From the NCBI GenBank assembly GCA_910587635.1, contig CAJUNB010000018.1, positions 186,001-250,000 of the forward strand: a stretch of 64,000 nt of DNA, given 5' to 3'. The notes beneath the pieces are model-generated. The model did no database searches and was not told where the DNA came from. It worked only from the letters and a program-made list of their open reading frames with translations. The first letter of the stretch is position 1, and each line of letters starts with the position of its first letter. A program made the translations under genes and the position numbers. Shown piece after piece: positions 54,532 to 62,614 of the stretch. This stretch comes from an uncultured Lachnospiraceae bacterium (GTDB lineage: Bacteria; Bacillota; Clostridia; Lachnospirales; Lachnospiraceae).

Positions 54532-54561
54532 AGTATAGCATATCTGATGTCCCGGATTCAA
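54532..54561 (-). promoter_or_regulatory. Promoter inside the invertible segment, pointing left
   Basis: On the minus strand: TTGAAT (-35, at 54556-54561), an 18-base spacer ending TGC, then TATACT (-10, at 54532-54537), giving an extended TGnTATACT. In this orientation it transcribes across the left repeat, antisense to the recombinase. A weaker plus-strand TATACT is at 54623-54628 without a well-spaced -35. Confidence 0.6.
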
Positions 54562-54770
54562 TATATTTTTTGGAAACGGCAAGTTTGATATGGCTTTACT
54601 GATTTACCTCTCTAATTTGAGGTATACTTAGCAGAGTCGCAAGTTCCTCCTTTCTGCGACTCTGAAAAACATATCTAAATTCACTTTTCCGAAAACTTTT
54701 CCTGTAACAGGTCTTTAGATTTCTCCGATTTTCCACATGATAGTCGTATCGGTTTTTCTTTGAAACACAC

Positions 54771-54797
54771 ATATGTTGTCGGAATGCAGATTCTGTC
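54771..54797 (-). repeat. Right inverted repeat (recombination site) of the switch
   Basis: Reads ATATGTTGTCGGAATGCAGA and onward on the plus strand; the exact reverse complement of the left repeat. The next gene start is 53 bases further on. Confidence 0.9.
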
Positions 54798-54850
54798 CAC
54801 AAATTGAAATGGAGAGACAGACTGACACAAATACACTGTGGAAAGGCGAG

Positions 54851-55675
54851 ATGAAAGTATCTATGGAAGAACTGCTGAGAGAAGAATATATGACACTTGA
54901 TATGATAGATGGTTATCTGGAATATCTGTCCGGGAAAGGCCGGGGCAAGTCTTCCCTGGAAAGCTATCGCAGGATTCTGATAAAGCTTTATGACTATCTG
55001 TCAGGAGAAGCCATAGGGGCGGAAACGGGAGCTGCATGGAAAGCGTATCTTGAAAGGCAGGGGCTTTTACCTGCTACAGTGGACAACAGAATCTCTATCT
55101 GGAACAGCTTTATGAAGTATCTTGGACACCGGGAATGGCAGATTGAGGATTTCTATCGGGAGAAAGGCAGTGTACAGCCAGAACTGAGCAGAACAGAATA
55201 TTTAAGACTTTTGTCTGCCGCCAAGCAAATGGGAAAAGAAAAGGCCTATTTACTGATCAAGACACTTGGCGGGGCAGGGATGCGGATTCAGGAATTGTCT
55301 TAGCTCACGGTGGAAGCGGTCAGAAGAGGGATGGTGGAACTGGAATATCATAATTCCCGACAAAAAAGAGTGCTGTATCTACCGGAAGGATTGCGCCGGG
55401 AGCTGATTGATTATGTGGAGAGAGAAGGGATTTTGGAAGGAGCTGTATTTTGCTCTTCCTGCGGAGAGCCTATGGCCCGGTCCAATATCAATTATTATAT
55501 CAGGTCAGTGAGCCGTGAGGCCAGAATAGGAGAGAAGAAAGCCACTCCCAGATGTCTGTGGAAAATGTATCAGAACACCTGTCTGGGAATTCGTTCCAAT
55601 ATTTCCGTGCTGATCGAGCAGGCATATCAGCGTATGGTGGAAGAAGAGCAGCTAGTTACCGGGTGGAATGCATGA
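54851..55675 (+). pseudogene. Degenerate tyrosine recombinase paralogue with in-frame amber codon
   Basis: Similar throughout to the recombinase at 53.6 kb: LGGAGMRIQELS(stop)LTVEAVRRG aligns with MGATGIRVSELAYITVEAARRG, so TAG at 55301-55303 replaces a Tyr codon just after the first catalytic Arg. Beyond it the H-x-x-R motif is replaced (ATPRCLWKMYQN) and no LGHSS...Y motif is present. Both the stop and the missing residues argue against recombinase activity. GAAAGGCGAG precedes ATG 54851. The N-terminal domain alone could still bind the inverted repeats. It overlaps the next start (ATGA). Confidence 0.8.
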
Positions 55676-56199
55676 GTAGGGAAGAGGAAGACCGGAAAAT
55701 GCAAAGACCGGCAAAGGAGAAATCCGATCGTCAGAGAGCCCTGGAGGAGTGTCTCAGGCGGATCATATTGCGTCTGTTCCGTGCACTCATTGCTCCGAAA
55801 GAAAAAAAGTCAGATCTGGGCGGCAGTGCCGGATCGAAGAGGAGGAACATGGTGAGACGTCTTATACGAAGGCTATTGTTTATCATTTTTGCTATTATGA
55901 TACTGATTTTTGGTTTGTGTCATTTACTGTCCGATGAACTGGAAGTGACTTTTTATCACTTGTATTCATCTAAAATGACGGGGGCGGAAAATGCACGAAT
56001 CGTAGTTTTGGCCGATTTACATAACAGAGAGTTCGGCGATGGAAATGCCGATCTGATAGCAAAAATCGCTGTCCTGAAACCAGATCTGATTATTATGGCA
56101 GGGGATATGGTCGATTTGGAGTTACTTTACCTTACGGCTCCGTTATTGGTTCCGGCAGTGTGGGAAAGAGGCGGGATGTCTTTTTCTTGGTATCTGTAG
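55672..56199 (+). CDS. Truncated membrane metallophosphoesterase
   Basis: 175 residues. A basic cytoplasmic N-terminus is followed by a membrane helix (about 66-83; LLFIIFAIMILIFGLCHLL) and the start of a calcineurin-like domain (IVVLADLHN with DxH; IIMAGDMVD with GD). It then departs from the family and stops: the GNHE, GH and GHTH metal motifs are absent. YkuE-type relatives run about 280-380 residues. Probably inactive. The next 190 bases contain an unrelated remnant frame. Confidence 0.68.
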   Translation: MSREEEDRKMQRPAKEKSDRQRALEECLRRIILRLFRALIAPKEKKSDLGGSAGSKRRNMVRRLIRRLLFIIFAIMILIFGLCHLLSDELEVTFYHLYSSKMTGAENARIVVLADLHNREFGDGNADLIAKIAVLKPDLIIMAGDMVDLELLYLTAPLLVPAVWERGGMSFSWYL

Positions 56200-56392
56200 T
56201 TACTGTTTTGTTCTGTATGCCACAGACAATACGATCTACTATCCCTATACGATGACAGCCTGCTGTCTTGTTCCCATGGCATATCGGCTGGATGAGCTGT
56301 CGGACCGCGCATTTAACAGGCATTGTATCAGGTGGAGCGGGAGTGAACAAGCGGAATGTTCCTGTAAAGAGGAGACGGATACCGGGAGATGA
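56200..56392 (+). pseudogene. Remnant frame after the truncated phosphoesterase
   Basis: In the frame ending at TGA 56390-56392 a protein-like sequence continues for about 65 codons (FVLYATDNTIYYPYTMTACC, MAYRLDELSDRAFNR), with no start or ribosome binding site. The source family is not recognised. Together with the truncated gene before it, it marks a deletion junction. Confidence 0.4.
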
Positions 56393-56398
56393 TGTGTT

Positions 56399-56875
56399 GT
56401 GAAAGAAAAAAGAAAGAAAGTCTGTTTTGCTGCATCCTGTGGAGGACATTTGGAAGAACTTTTGATGTTACGCCCTCTGATGGACAGGTATGATAGTTTT
56501 ATTGTTACGGAAAAGGCGGCATATGAGGTGGCTATAGAAGGCATCAGATATTACTATTTAATGCAGGTGAATCGGCGGGAGTGGTCATGTTTTCCGAGAT
56601 TGATCGTAAATTCTTTTCGTTCGCTGTGGCTCTGTCTGAAAGAGAGACCGGATGTGATCGTCTGTACCGGTGTCCTTGCAACGATACCGCTGTGTCTGCT
56701 GGGCAAACTGTTCGGAAAAAAGCTGATCTATATTGAGACGTTTGCAAAGGTCAGAACACCTACGCTGACCGGCAGATTTCTCTATCGGTTTGCAGATCGA
56801 TTTTATATTCACTGGCCGGAATTGCAGGCGTATTATCCAAAGGCCATATATTCCGGTGGGAGTATTTTGAGGTGA
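56399..56875 (+). CDS. Glycosyltransferase accessory subunit, PssD/Cps14F (Alg14-like)
   Basis: 158 residues, GTG start. VCFAASCGGHLEELLML is the family N-terminal glycine motif. RPDVIVCTGVLATIPLCLLGK and KLIYIETFAKVRTPTLTG follow, and it ends QAYYPKAIYSGG. The Alg14-like half anchors the Alg13-like catalytic half (PssE/Cps14G) to the membrane and together they add the second sugar to a lipid-linked repeat unit. This subunit looks intact, but its partner, the next gene, is broken. Confidence 0.85.
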   Translation: MKEKRKKVCFAASCGGHLEELLMLRPLMDRYDSFIVTEKAAYEVAIEGIRYYYLMQVNRREWSCFPRLIVNSFRSLWLCLKERPDVIVCTGVLATIPLCLLGKLFGKKLIYIETFAKVRTPTLTGRFLYRFADRFYIHWPELQAYYPKAIYSGGSILR

Positions 56876-56879
56876 TAAA

Positions 56880-57232
56880 ATGATATTTGTGACAGTTGGC
56901 TCTCAGAAATTTCAGTTCAACCGCCTGTTAAAAAAGGTGGACCAGATGGCCGGAAATGGTGTGATTACCGAAGAAGTCTGTATACAGACGGGAGTCAGTG
57001 ATTATATTCCCGGTCATTGCAGACATCGGCCTTTTTACAATCGGAACGTGTTGAGTGAAATGATCGGAAGTTGATGGAACAGTTTCATGAGATGAATCTG
57101 ATCTATGCCTGTCCCGAGGTAGACCAGTTAGAGGAGGCGCTGCAGGAGATCAGAAACCATCGGTTCGATGTATATCATTCCAACACAGGAGCATTTATTT
57201 CAGCCCTGGACAGGGATATCTGTTCCCTATAA
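56880..57232 (+). pseudogene. PssE/Cps14G (Alg13-like) glycosyltransferase, internally deleted
   Basis: MIFVTVGSQKFQFNRLLKKVDQM and IQTGVSDYIPGH begin a normal PssE, but the frame stops at 57072-57074 after 64 codons. The family C-terminus reappears in another frame from 57074 (EQFHEMNLIYACPEVDQLEEA) to TAA 57230-57232. The central donor-binding part with the expected THGGxGT motif is missing, some 40-50 codons. The gene cannot make an active enzyme. Confidence 0.75.
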
Positions 57233-57307
57233 GCAGAGCCTGTTGGCGATGGGGGAGATGACAGGATTCAACCTGGCAGGCCTGGGGAGAGGGAGCAAAG
57301 TACAAGC

Positions 57308-58228
57308 ATGAAAATTCTGTTGATTGGTCCCAGTGAAACGAAGGCTCGGGGCGGTATGTCTGAAGTCATCCGGGGAATACGGGATAGCGAATTGCTGGGC
57401 AATGAGTTTGAAATTGACAGTTTTCCTTCTTACATAGACGGCAGCCTGCCTGTTCGGCTATTGTACTGTTTTTATGCTTATTTTCGTTTTATGGTGTGTT
57501 ATAGAAAATATGATTTGTTTCATATCCATACGGCGGAGCGGGGCAGTACCTTCCGTAAAAATTTTTATCTGAAAAAGATAAAAAAAGCAGGGAAGAGAGC
57601 AATTATACACATCCATGGAGCAGAGTATCTGCGTTTTTATGACGGACTGAACAGGAGAAGAAAACGGATTGTAGATCGTTTTTTCCACCGGGCGGACTTG
57701 GTATTGACGCTGTCAGACAGCTGGAGAAGAGAGCTTTTGACTCGCTTTCCCATAAAAATGTGTCGGATATTGTACAATGGTGTCGATACTGTCGGGTTGC
57801 AGGAGGCATATACAGAAGTAGAGGAACATCGTCATTCTTTTCTGATGCTTGGGAGGCTGGGAAGAAGAAAGGGTGCCCTGGATCTGGTAAATGCAGTGGA
57901 AAGGGCGGTTCTGCATAATCCGGCGCTGACAGTCTGTATGGCTGGAGATGGTCAGGTAGAAAAAGTTCGTTCCTTTGTTCGGGAAAAGGGACTGGAAGGA
58001 CATATTTTGATACCTGGCTGGATCGATGGGAAAGAAAAAATGCACTATTTAAGAAATGCTTTAACGATAGTTCTGCCTTCTTATGATGAGGGATTGCTGC
58101 GTTGCAGCAACGATGTGGAAATGCTCAGAGATATGTCCCGGAAAAACAGGGAAAAAGCGGAAGATAAATTCAGCATCCGGCAGATGCACAGACAGCTGGC
58201 AGAGTATTATCGACAGATGATGGAATGA
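57308..58228 (+). CDS. GT4-type glycosyltransferase with an internal deletion
   Basis: 306 residues. The N-terminal lobe begins MKILLIGPSETKARGGMSEV and includes HIHTAERGSTFRKNFYL and IHIHGAEYLRFYDG; LMLGRLGRRKGALDLVNAV opens the second lobe. After VLPSYDEGL the usual segment with the E-x7-E donor-binding motif (family consensus P-x-x-x-LEAMA-x-G-x-PVI) is absent. The sequence jumps to RCSNDVEMLRDMSRKNREKAEDKFS, the C-terminal helices. Family members run 350-380 residues, so about 50-60 are lost in frame. Probably inactive. Confidence 0.78.
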   Translation: MKILLIGPSETKARGGMSEVIRGIRDSELLGNEFEIDSFPSYIDGSLPVRLLYCFYAYFRFMVCYRKYDLFHIHTAERGSTFRKNFYLKKIKKAGKRAIIHIHGAEYLRFYDGLNRRRKRIVDRFFHRADLVLTLSDSWRRELLTRFPIKMCRILYNGVDTVGLQEAYTEVEEHRHSFLMLGRLGRRKGALDLVNAVERAVLHNPALTVCMAGDGQVEKVRSFVREKGLEGHILIPGWIDGKEKMHYLRNALTIVLPSYDEGLLRCSNDVEMLRDMSRKNREKAEDKFSIRQMHRQLAEYYRQMME

Positions 58229-59244
58229 AACGGGAGGCGAAGAGAAACCGGATGAACAGGATAGATCTGGAAAAACCGATGATCAGCGTCATCATACCGG
58301 TATACAATGGAGCGCCTTACATCGGAAAGTGTCTGGATTCCGTAGGGGCACAAACCTATCCTAACATAGAAATCATCGTTGTGGATGACGGTTCTACGGA
58401 TGACAGCGGGAGAATATGTGACACTCGTCTGTTAAAAGAGGAGCGGCTGCATGTAATACATTTTCTGGTAAACCGGGGACCCTCTGCGGCCAGAAACGAA
58501 GGGATTCGCACAGCGAAAGGAACCTATGTGGCCTTTGTAGATGCCGATGATTATGTAGAACCGGACCTGCTGGAGAAGCTGTATTGCAGTTTGCTGGAAA
58601 ATGGGGCGGATATGAGTGCCTGTGGGGCGGATGGACTGAAACTGAAAGAAGGTCCGGCAGGTGTGTATTCGGGAGCAGAGGCAGTCTGTTGCCTGGCGAA
58701 AGGGGGCCCTTTTAACCATGTACCCTGGGGCAAGCTCTATCGGACGGAATTTGTAGAACAATATTTCTTTGACGAAACGGTTTTTTATGGAGAGGACCTG
58801 CTGTTTCTTTATCAGATATTGAAAAAAGCGAACAGAGTGAGTTATATACCGGATATATTGTACCACTATGTAAGCAGAGAAGGGAGCCAGGTACAGAGTG
58901 GGATCAATGAGCGGAAATGTACAGCGCTACCTGTCAATGATTTCGTCTGTGAAGACGCTGCTGTGAGTTTCCCGGAGGCAGTAGAGGGTTTCCGGCAGTT
59001 GGCTCTGGAGACAAACAGATGTCTGGCTGTACTGGCGGCCAGGAAAGGTATACTGGGAGAAGGGGTTTTTAAATATCTGAAAAGACTTCAGAGAAATACA
59101 AGGCGTCATTTCAGCTGGAAGGCGTTGGCGCTCTGCCCGGAGAAAAAGTGGGTGTTGACAGCGTTGCTGCTGTATATGAATGCAGGGGCTTTCTGGGCAG
59201 TTACCCGTACTTGTCAGGAGATAAAGCGATTATGGAGCAGGTGA
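58225..59244 (+). CDS. Family 2 glycosyltransferase
   Basis: 339 residues. GT-A core: ISVIIPVYNGAPYIGKCLDSVGAQTYPN, VVDDGSTDDSGRICD, RGPSAARNEGI and FVDADDYVEP with the metal-binding DxD-like motif. A C-terminal acceptor domain with GEDLLF follows. It adds a sugar from a nucleotide donor to the growing repeat unit. The start overlaps the GT4 stop (ATGA). Closely related to the next gene, suggesting a tandem duplication. Confidence 0.92.
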   Translation: MKREAKRNRMNRIDLEKPMISVIIPVYNGAPYIGKCLDSVGAQTYPNIEIIVVDDGSTDDSGRICDTRLLKEERLHVIHFLVNRGPSAARNEGIRTAKGTYVAFVDADDYVEPDLLEKLYCSLLENGADMSACGADGLKLKEGPAGVYSGAEAVCCLAKGGPFNHVPWGKLYRTEFVEQYFFDETVFYGEDLLFLYQILKKANRVSYIPDILYHYVSREGSQVQSGINERKCTALPVNDFVCEDAAVSFPEAVEGFRQLALETNRCLAVLAARKGILGEGVFKYLKRLQRNTRRHFSWKALALCPEKKWVLTALLLYMNAGAFWAVTRTCQEIKRLWSR

Positions 59245-60266
59245 GAAGAGAGTGGGAGAGGCCTGTGATCAGCGTCATTGTACCGGTGTACAATGTAATG
59301 CCATATATTGAGCGATGCCTGGAATCCATAGCGGCACAGACCTGGCCGTATATGGAAGTGATCATTGTGGATGACAGTTCCACAGACGGTAGTGGCAGAA
59401 TCTGTGATTTGTGGGGAGAACAGGATAAACGTCTGGAAATCGTACATTTACCTGAGAACCGAGGGCTTTCTGCCGCCAGAAATGAAGGGGTTGCCAGGGC
59501 AGGGGGAGCGTTTATCACCTTTATAGATTCTGATGATTATGTGGAACCTGATTTGTTGGAAAAGTTGTATTACAGTTTGCATAGAGAAGAAGCAGATATC
59601 AGTATTTGTGGAACCGATGGTATAGCAGGTAGAAATACGCCTGCTGTGGTGTATTCCAGGGAGGAGACAATTCATTGCCTGGCGCGGCGGTCTCCCTTTC
59701 TCTGGACAGCCTGGGGCAAGCTCTTCCCAACGGCGCTTGTGAAGGCGCATCCTTTTGAGGAACGTGCCGTTTGCTGTGAAGATCTGCTATTTTTTTATGA
59801 GATATGGAAACATGTTGAGAAAGTCAGTTATATACCGGATAAGTTGTATCACTATGTGCAGAGAAAGGACAGTCTGATCAATCGGCCTATTGACAGCAAA
59901 AGGTGTATCGTGCTCTCTGTGCTTGACGATATTTGCAGAGATGCTGCCATGAACTTTCCGGAGATAGCGTATGAGTTTGAGCAGATAGCTATGGATACTG
60001 GTGTGCGTCTGGCTATGGAAGCTCTGGAAGCGAGGACGGCAGAGGGAGAGCTCTTACCGTATCTGAAAAGGTTTCAGGAGAGTGTCCGGCGTCATTTCAG
60101 CCTGTCTGTTTTAAGGCATTGTCCGTCGTTTAAAAGTATGACAGCGCAGTTGTCGTTGTATCTGGACATAACGGTTTTCCGGGTTCTGGCCATCACCTTT
60201 CAGGGGATGAAAGTGTTGCAGGCAAAGTGGGATCAGACAAAGAAAGGACAGGGGACAGGGACATAA
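59232..60266 (+). CDS. Family 2 glycosyltransferase, tandem paralogue
   Basis: 344 residues from ATG 59232, inside the end of the previous gene. ISVIVPVYNVMPYIERCLES, VDDSSTDGSGRICDL, LSAARNEGVARAGG and FIDSDDYVEPDLLEKLYYSL parallel the upstream paralogue block by block, including YIPDKLYHYV. Intact catalytic motifs. It would transfer a different or second sugar of the same repeat unit. Confidence 0.92.
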   Translation: MEQVRREWERPVISVIVPVYNVMPYIERCLESIAAQTWPYMEVIIVDDSSTDGSGRICDLWGEQDKRLEIVHLPENRGLSAARNEGVARAGGAFITFIDSDDYVEPDLLEKLYYSLHREEADISICGTDGIAGRNTPAVVYSREETIHCLARRSPFLWTAWGKLFPTALVKAHPFEERAVCCEDLLFFYEIWKHVEKVSYIPDKLYHYVQRKDSLINRPIDSKRCIVLSVLDDICRDAAMNFPEIAYEFEQIAMDTGVRLAMEALEARTAEGELLPYLKRFQESVRRHFSLSVLRHCPSFKSMTAQLSLYLDITVFRVLAITFQGMKVLQAKWDQTKKGQGTGT

Positions 60267-60298
60267 GATCGGCCAGGGGAACGGAGTGATGGAATCTG

Positions 60299-61829
60299 AT
60301 GAGGAGAGCGGATAGCGGAGAAAGTACGGCAAAAAATGTAAAATTTACGGTGCTCAGTGAGCTTGTGTTGGCCGGACTCAAGTTTGTATCCCGGCGGGTA
60401 TTCGTACTCCTTCTGGGAAAAGAATATCTGGGTCTCAACGGACTTTTTACAGATATTCTTTCCATGCTTTCTCTGGCGGAGCTGGGTTTTGGTGTTTCCA
60501 TTACATACAGTCTCTATGGACCTGTTGCCCGGGAGGACAGAGAGCTGATAAAATCTCTGATTCGGCTGTACCGGCGTATCTATCAGGGAGTCAGCCTTGT
60601 TGTCCTGGCGGTGGGAGTGTCGTTGACTCCTTTTCTGCCTTTTTTTGTCAGAGAAATGCCAGCAGATATTCCAAACATCTCTCTGATCTATATTCTGAAC
60701 GTGGTAAATGCCAGCGTTTCTTATCTTTTCACTTATAAATCCACTCTTTTATATGTATATCAGAAAAAATATATAGATGGTATGATACGGGCCATAGTGA
60801 CATTATTTGCTACTGTGGTTCAGATCGTGACACTGATGCTGACCGGAAATTATGTATATTATCTGTATCTTTCTATTGGAGCTACGCTGATACAGAATAT
60901 CGTTATTTCTATCAAGGCGGACAAGCGATATCCTTATCTGAAGGAAAAAAAGGTATCTCCGTTGCCCGGAACAATCCTGCAGGACATCCGGCGGAATGTG
61001 AGCGCCATGATCCTTCATCGTATCGGCTCAGTGGCGGTATTTGGCACAGACAATTTCTTGATTGCAAAGTTCGTTGGTATTGTAACCACCGGGCTGTACT
61101 CCAATTATATGATGATACGGGGATTTTTAAATGTTGTGATCAATGCATTGTTCAGTGGTATCACACCTGTCATGGGAAAACTGAATGCCACTGAAACGAA
61201 AGTACAAAAACAAGAGGCCTTTCGTCGTCTCAACTTTTTCGCAGCCTGGCTGCTGGGCTGGATGAGTATCTGCCTGTTCTGGCTCTACGATCCTTTTATT
61301 CATATCTGGCTGGGGGGGAGGTTATCTGTTACCCAGACCGGTAGTATTTCTGATCGTGGTGAACTTTTATGTGACTGGTATGCGCATTCCGGTAGCAAAT
61401 ACGAGGAGTGCCATGGGATTGTTCTGGGACGAGCGCTACAAAGCGATTCTGGAGGCCCTGGCCAATCTGATCGTCTCTGTGATACTGGCAAAGAGATGGG
61501 GGATTCTGGGCATTGTTGCCGGTACACTGATCAGTACGGTGGCATTTCCTTTCTGGATTGAACCGACAGGGCTCTACCGATATGGCCTGAAGCAGAGCTG
61601 CAGTGAGTATTTCAGACACTATTTCCTTCGTCTGCTTGTGACAGTTTTTGCGGGAATTTTGACAGGGATACTGTGCGGGGGAACAGGAGGGACTGTTTTG
61701 GGCTTTTTTGTAAAAGGAGTGATATGCCTCTGTGTTCCGAACATAGTCTTTTTGGCCGTTTACCGGCGTACACCGGAATTTCTCTTTCTCAAAAGTCTGA
61801 TAGGAAAAAATCGTCGTCAAACAAAATAA
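60299..61829 (+). pseudogene. Polysaccharide flippase (Wzx/RfbX-type), frameshifted at a G7 tract
   Basis: The first 340 residues are a normal MOP-superfamily exporter with many membrane helices (YLGLNGLFTDILSMLSLAELG; AVFGTDNFLIAKFVGIVTTGLYSNYM). The frame is lost at the G7 run 61312-61318. The family C-terminus continues in another frame (LLPRPVVFLIVVNFYVTGMR, then MGLFWDERYKAILEALANL) to 61829. One G fewer restores a single frame of about 510 residues. It would flip lipid-linked repeat units across the membrane. Either slippage-disabled or a sequencing error. Confidence 0.82.
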
Positions 61830-61882
61830 ATTCTTATGTTTCGTGCCAGGTATCTGATTTTGATTCAAAATAAAATATTTTC

Positions 61883-61934
61883 TTGACAAAATCAATATAA
61901 TTGATATAATGAACATATGAACATCTATTCATAT
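61883..61934 (+). promoter_or_regulatory. Promoter and SmtB/CadC-type operator
   Basis: TTGACA (61883-61888), a 16-base spacer and TATAAT (61905-61910). The imperfect palindrome ATATGAACATCTATTCATAT (61915-61934) straddles the start point and fits the 12-2-12 operator class bound by ArsR/SmtB repressors. It indicates metal-induced derepression of the following operon. Confidence 0.8.
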
Positions 61935-61963
61935 ATAAAAGTATAGCAGAAGGAGATGATTAT

Positions 61964-62329
61964 TTGCAGGAAGAGAACGTAACGATAGAACAGTGTGAAT
62001 GCCTTCATGTGCATGAAGCGTTGAAAAACCGGATTCTGAATGAAATACCGGAAGAGGGAAAACTGAGTGACCTGGCTTCGTTTTTTAAAGTATTCGGTGA
62101 TGTGACGAGAGTCCGTATCCTGTATGCCCTGCTCTGCTCGGAAATGTGTGTCTGCGATCTGGCGCAGGTGTTGGATATGACCCAGTCTGCCATATCCCAT
62201 CAGCTCAGGACTTTAAAGCAGATGGCTCTCGTAAAGAACAGACGGGTAGGAAAGACAGTATTTTATTCTCTGTCTGACAGCCATATTTCCATGATATTGA
62301 GTCAGGGGATGGAACATATTGAGGAATAG
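61964..62329 (+). CDS. ArsR/SmtB-family metal-sensing repressor (CadC-like)
   Basis: 121 residues, TTG start after AGAAGGAGATG. The winged helix reads DMTQSAISHQLRTLKQMALVKNRRVGKTVFYSL. The alpha-3N soft-metal site is present (EMCVCDLA plus N-terminal CEC), and an alpha-5 site (DSHISMILSQGMEH) as in CadC/SmtB. Likely senses Cd, Pb or Zn and represses the HMA and P-type ATPase genes. Confidence 0.92.
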   Translation: MQEENVTIEQCECLHVHEALKNRILNEIPEEGKLSDLASFFKVFGDVTRVRILYALLCSEMCVCDLAQVLDMTQSAISHQLRTLKQMALVKNRRVGKTVFYSLSDSHISMILSQGMEHIEE

Positions 62330-62380
62330 CAGACAAAAATAGGATATTACGAATTTATTTTAGAAAGAGAGGAAATGAAA

Positions 62381-62602
62381 ATGATTAAAACATATATATT
62401 GGAAGATTTGGATTGTGCGCATTGTGCAGGGCTGATTGAGGGAGAAGTGGCGAAGCTGGATGGAGTGACAAAGAGTACAGTGACACTTCTGACACAGAAA
62501 CTTGTGGTGGATATTGCAGATGCCCAGGCCGGTTCTCTGACAAAAGCCGTGAAAAAGATCGTGAAAAAATATGAGCCGGACGTAACAGTGGTGGAGAAAT
62601 AG
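62381..62602 (+). CDS. Heavy-metal-associated (HMA) domain protein
   Basis: 73 residues from ATG 62381, 8 bases after AGAGAGGA; ATG 62375 is too close to it. A single ferredoxin-like HMA domain with the metal-binding CAHC (residues 13-16) in LEDLDCAHCAGLIEGEVAK. It delivers metal to, or substitutes for, the N-terminal domain that the following ATPase lacks. Confidence 0.88.
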   Translation: MIKTYILEDLDCAHCAGLIEGEVAKLDGVTKSTVTLLTQKLVVDIADAQAGSLTKAVKKIVKKYEPDVTVVEK

Positions 62603-62614
62603 AGGTGATCGGTG

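Larger units (their letters stand above)
54475..54797. other. Invertible promoter element
   Basis: Perfect 27-base inverted repeats (54475-54501 and 54771-54797) bound a 269-base AT-rich segment without a gene. The segment carries an extended -10 promoter on the minus strand (54532-54561). A CAGAGTCGCA/TGCGACTCTG stem-loop at about 54632-54664 has AAGGAGG in its loop on the minus strand. A tyrosine recombinase gene adjoins the left repeat. Site-specific inversion would turn the promoter from pointing back into the recombinase to pointing into the glycan locus. The state shown is inferred to be OFF. Confidence 0.8.

Noticed and set aside
54596..54802. 68-codon minus-strand frame across the invertible segment
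   Set aside because: It has no upstream ribosome binding site, runs through the inverted repeat, and has no family resemblance.
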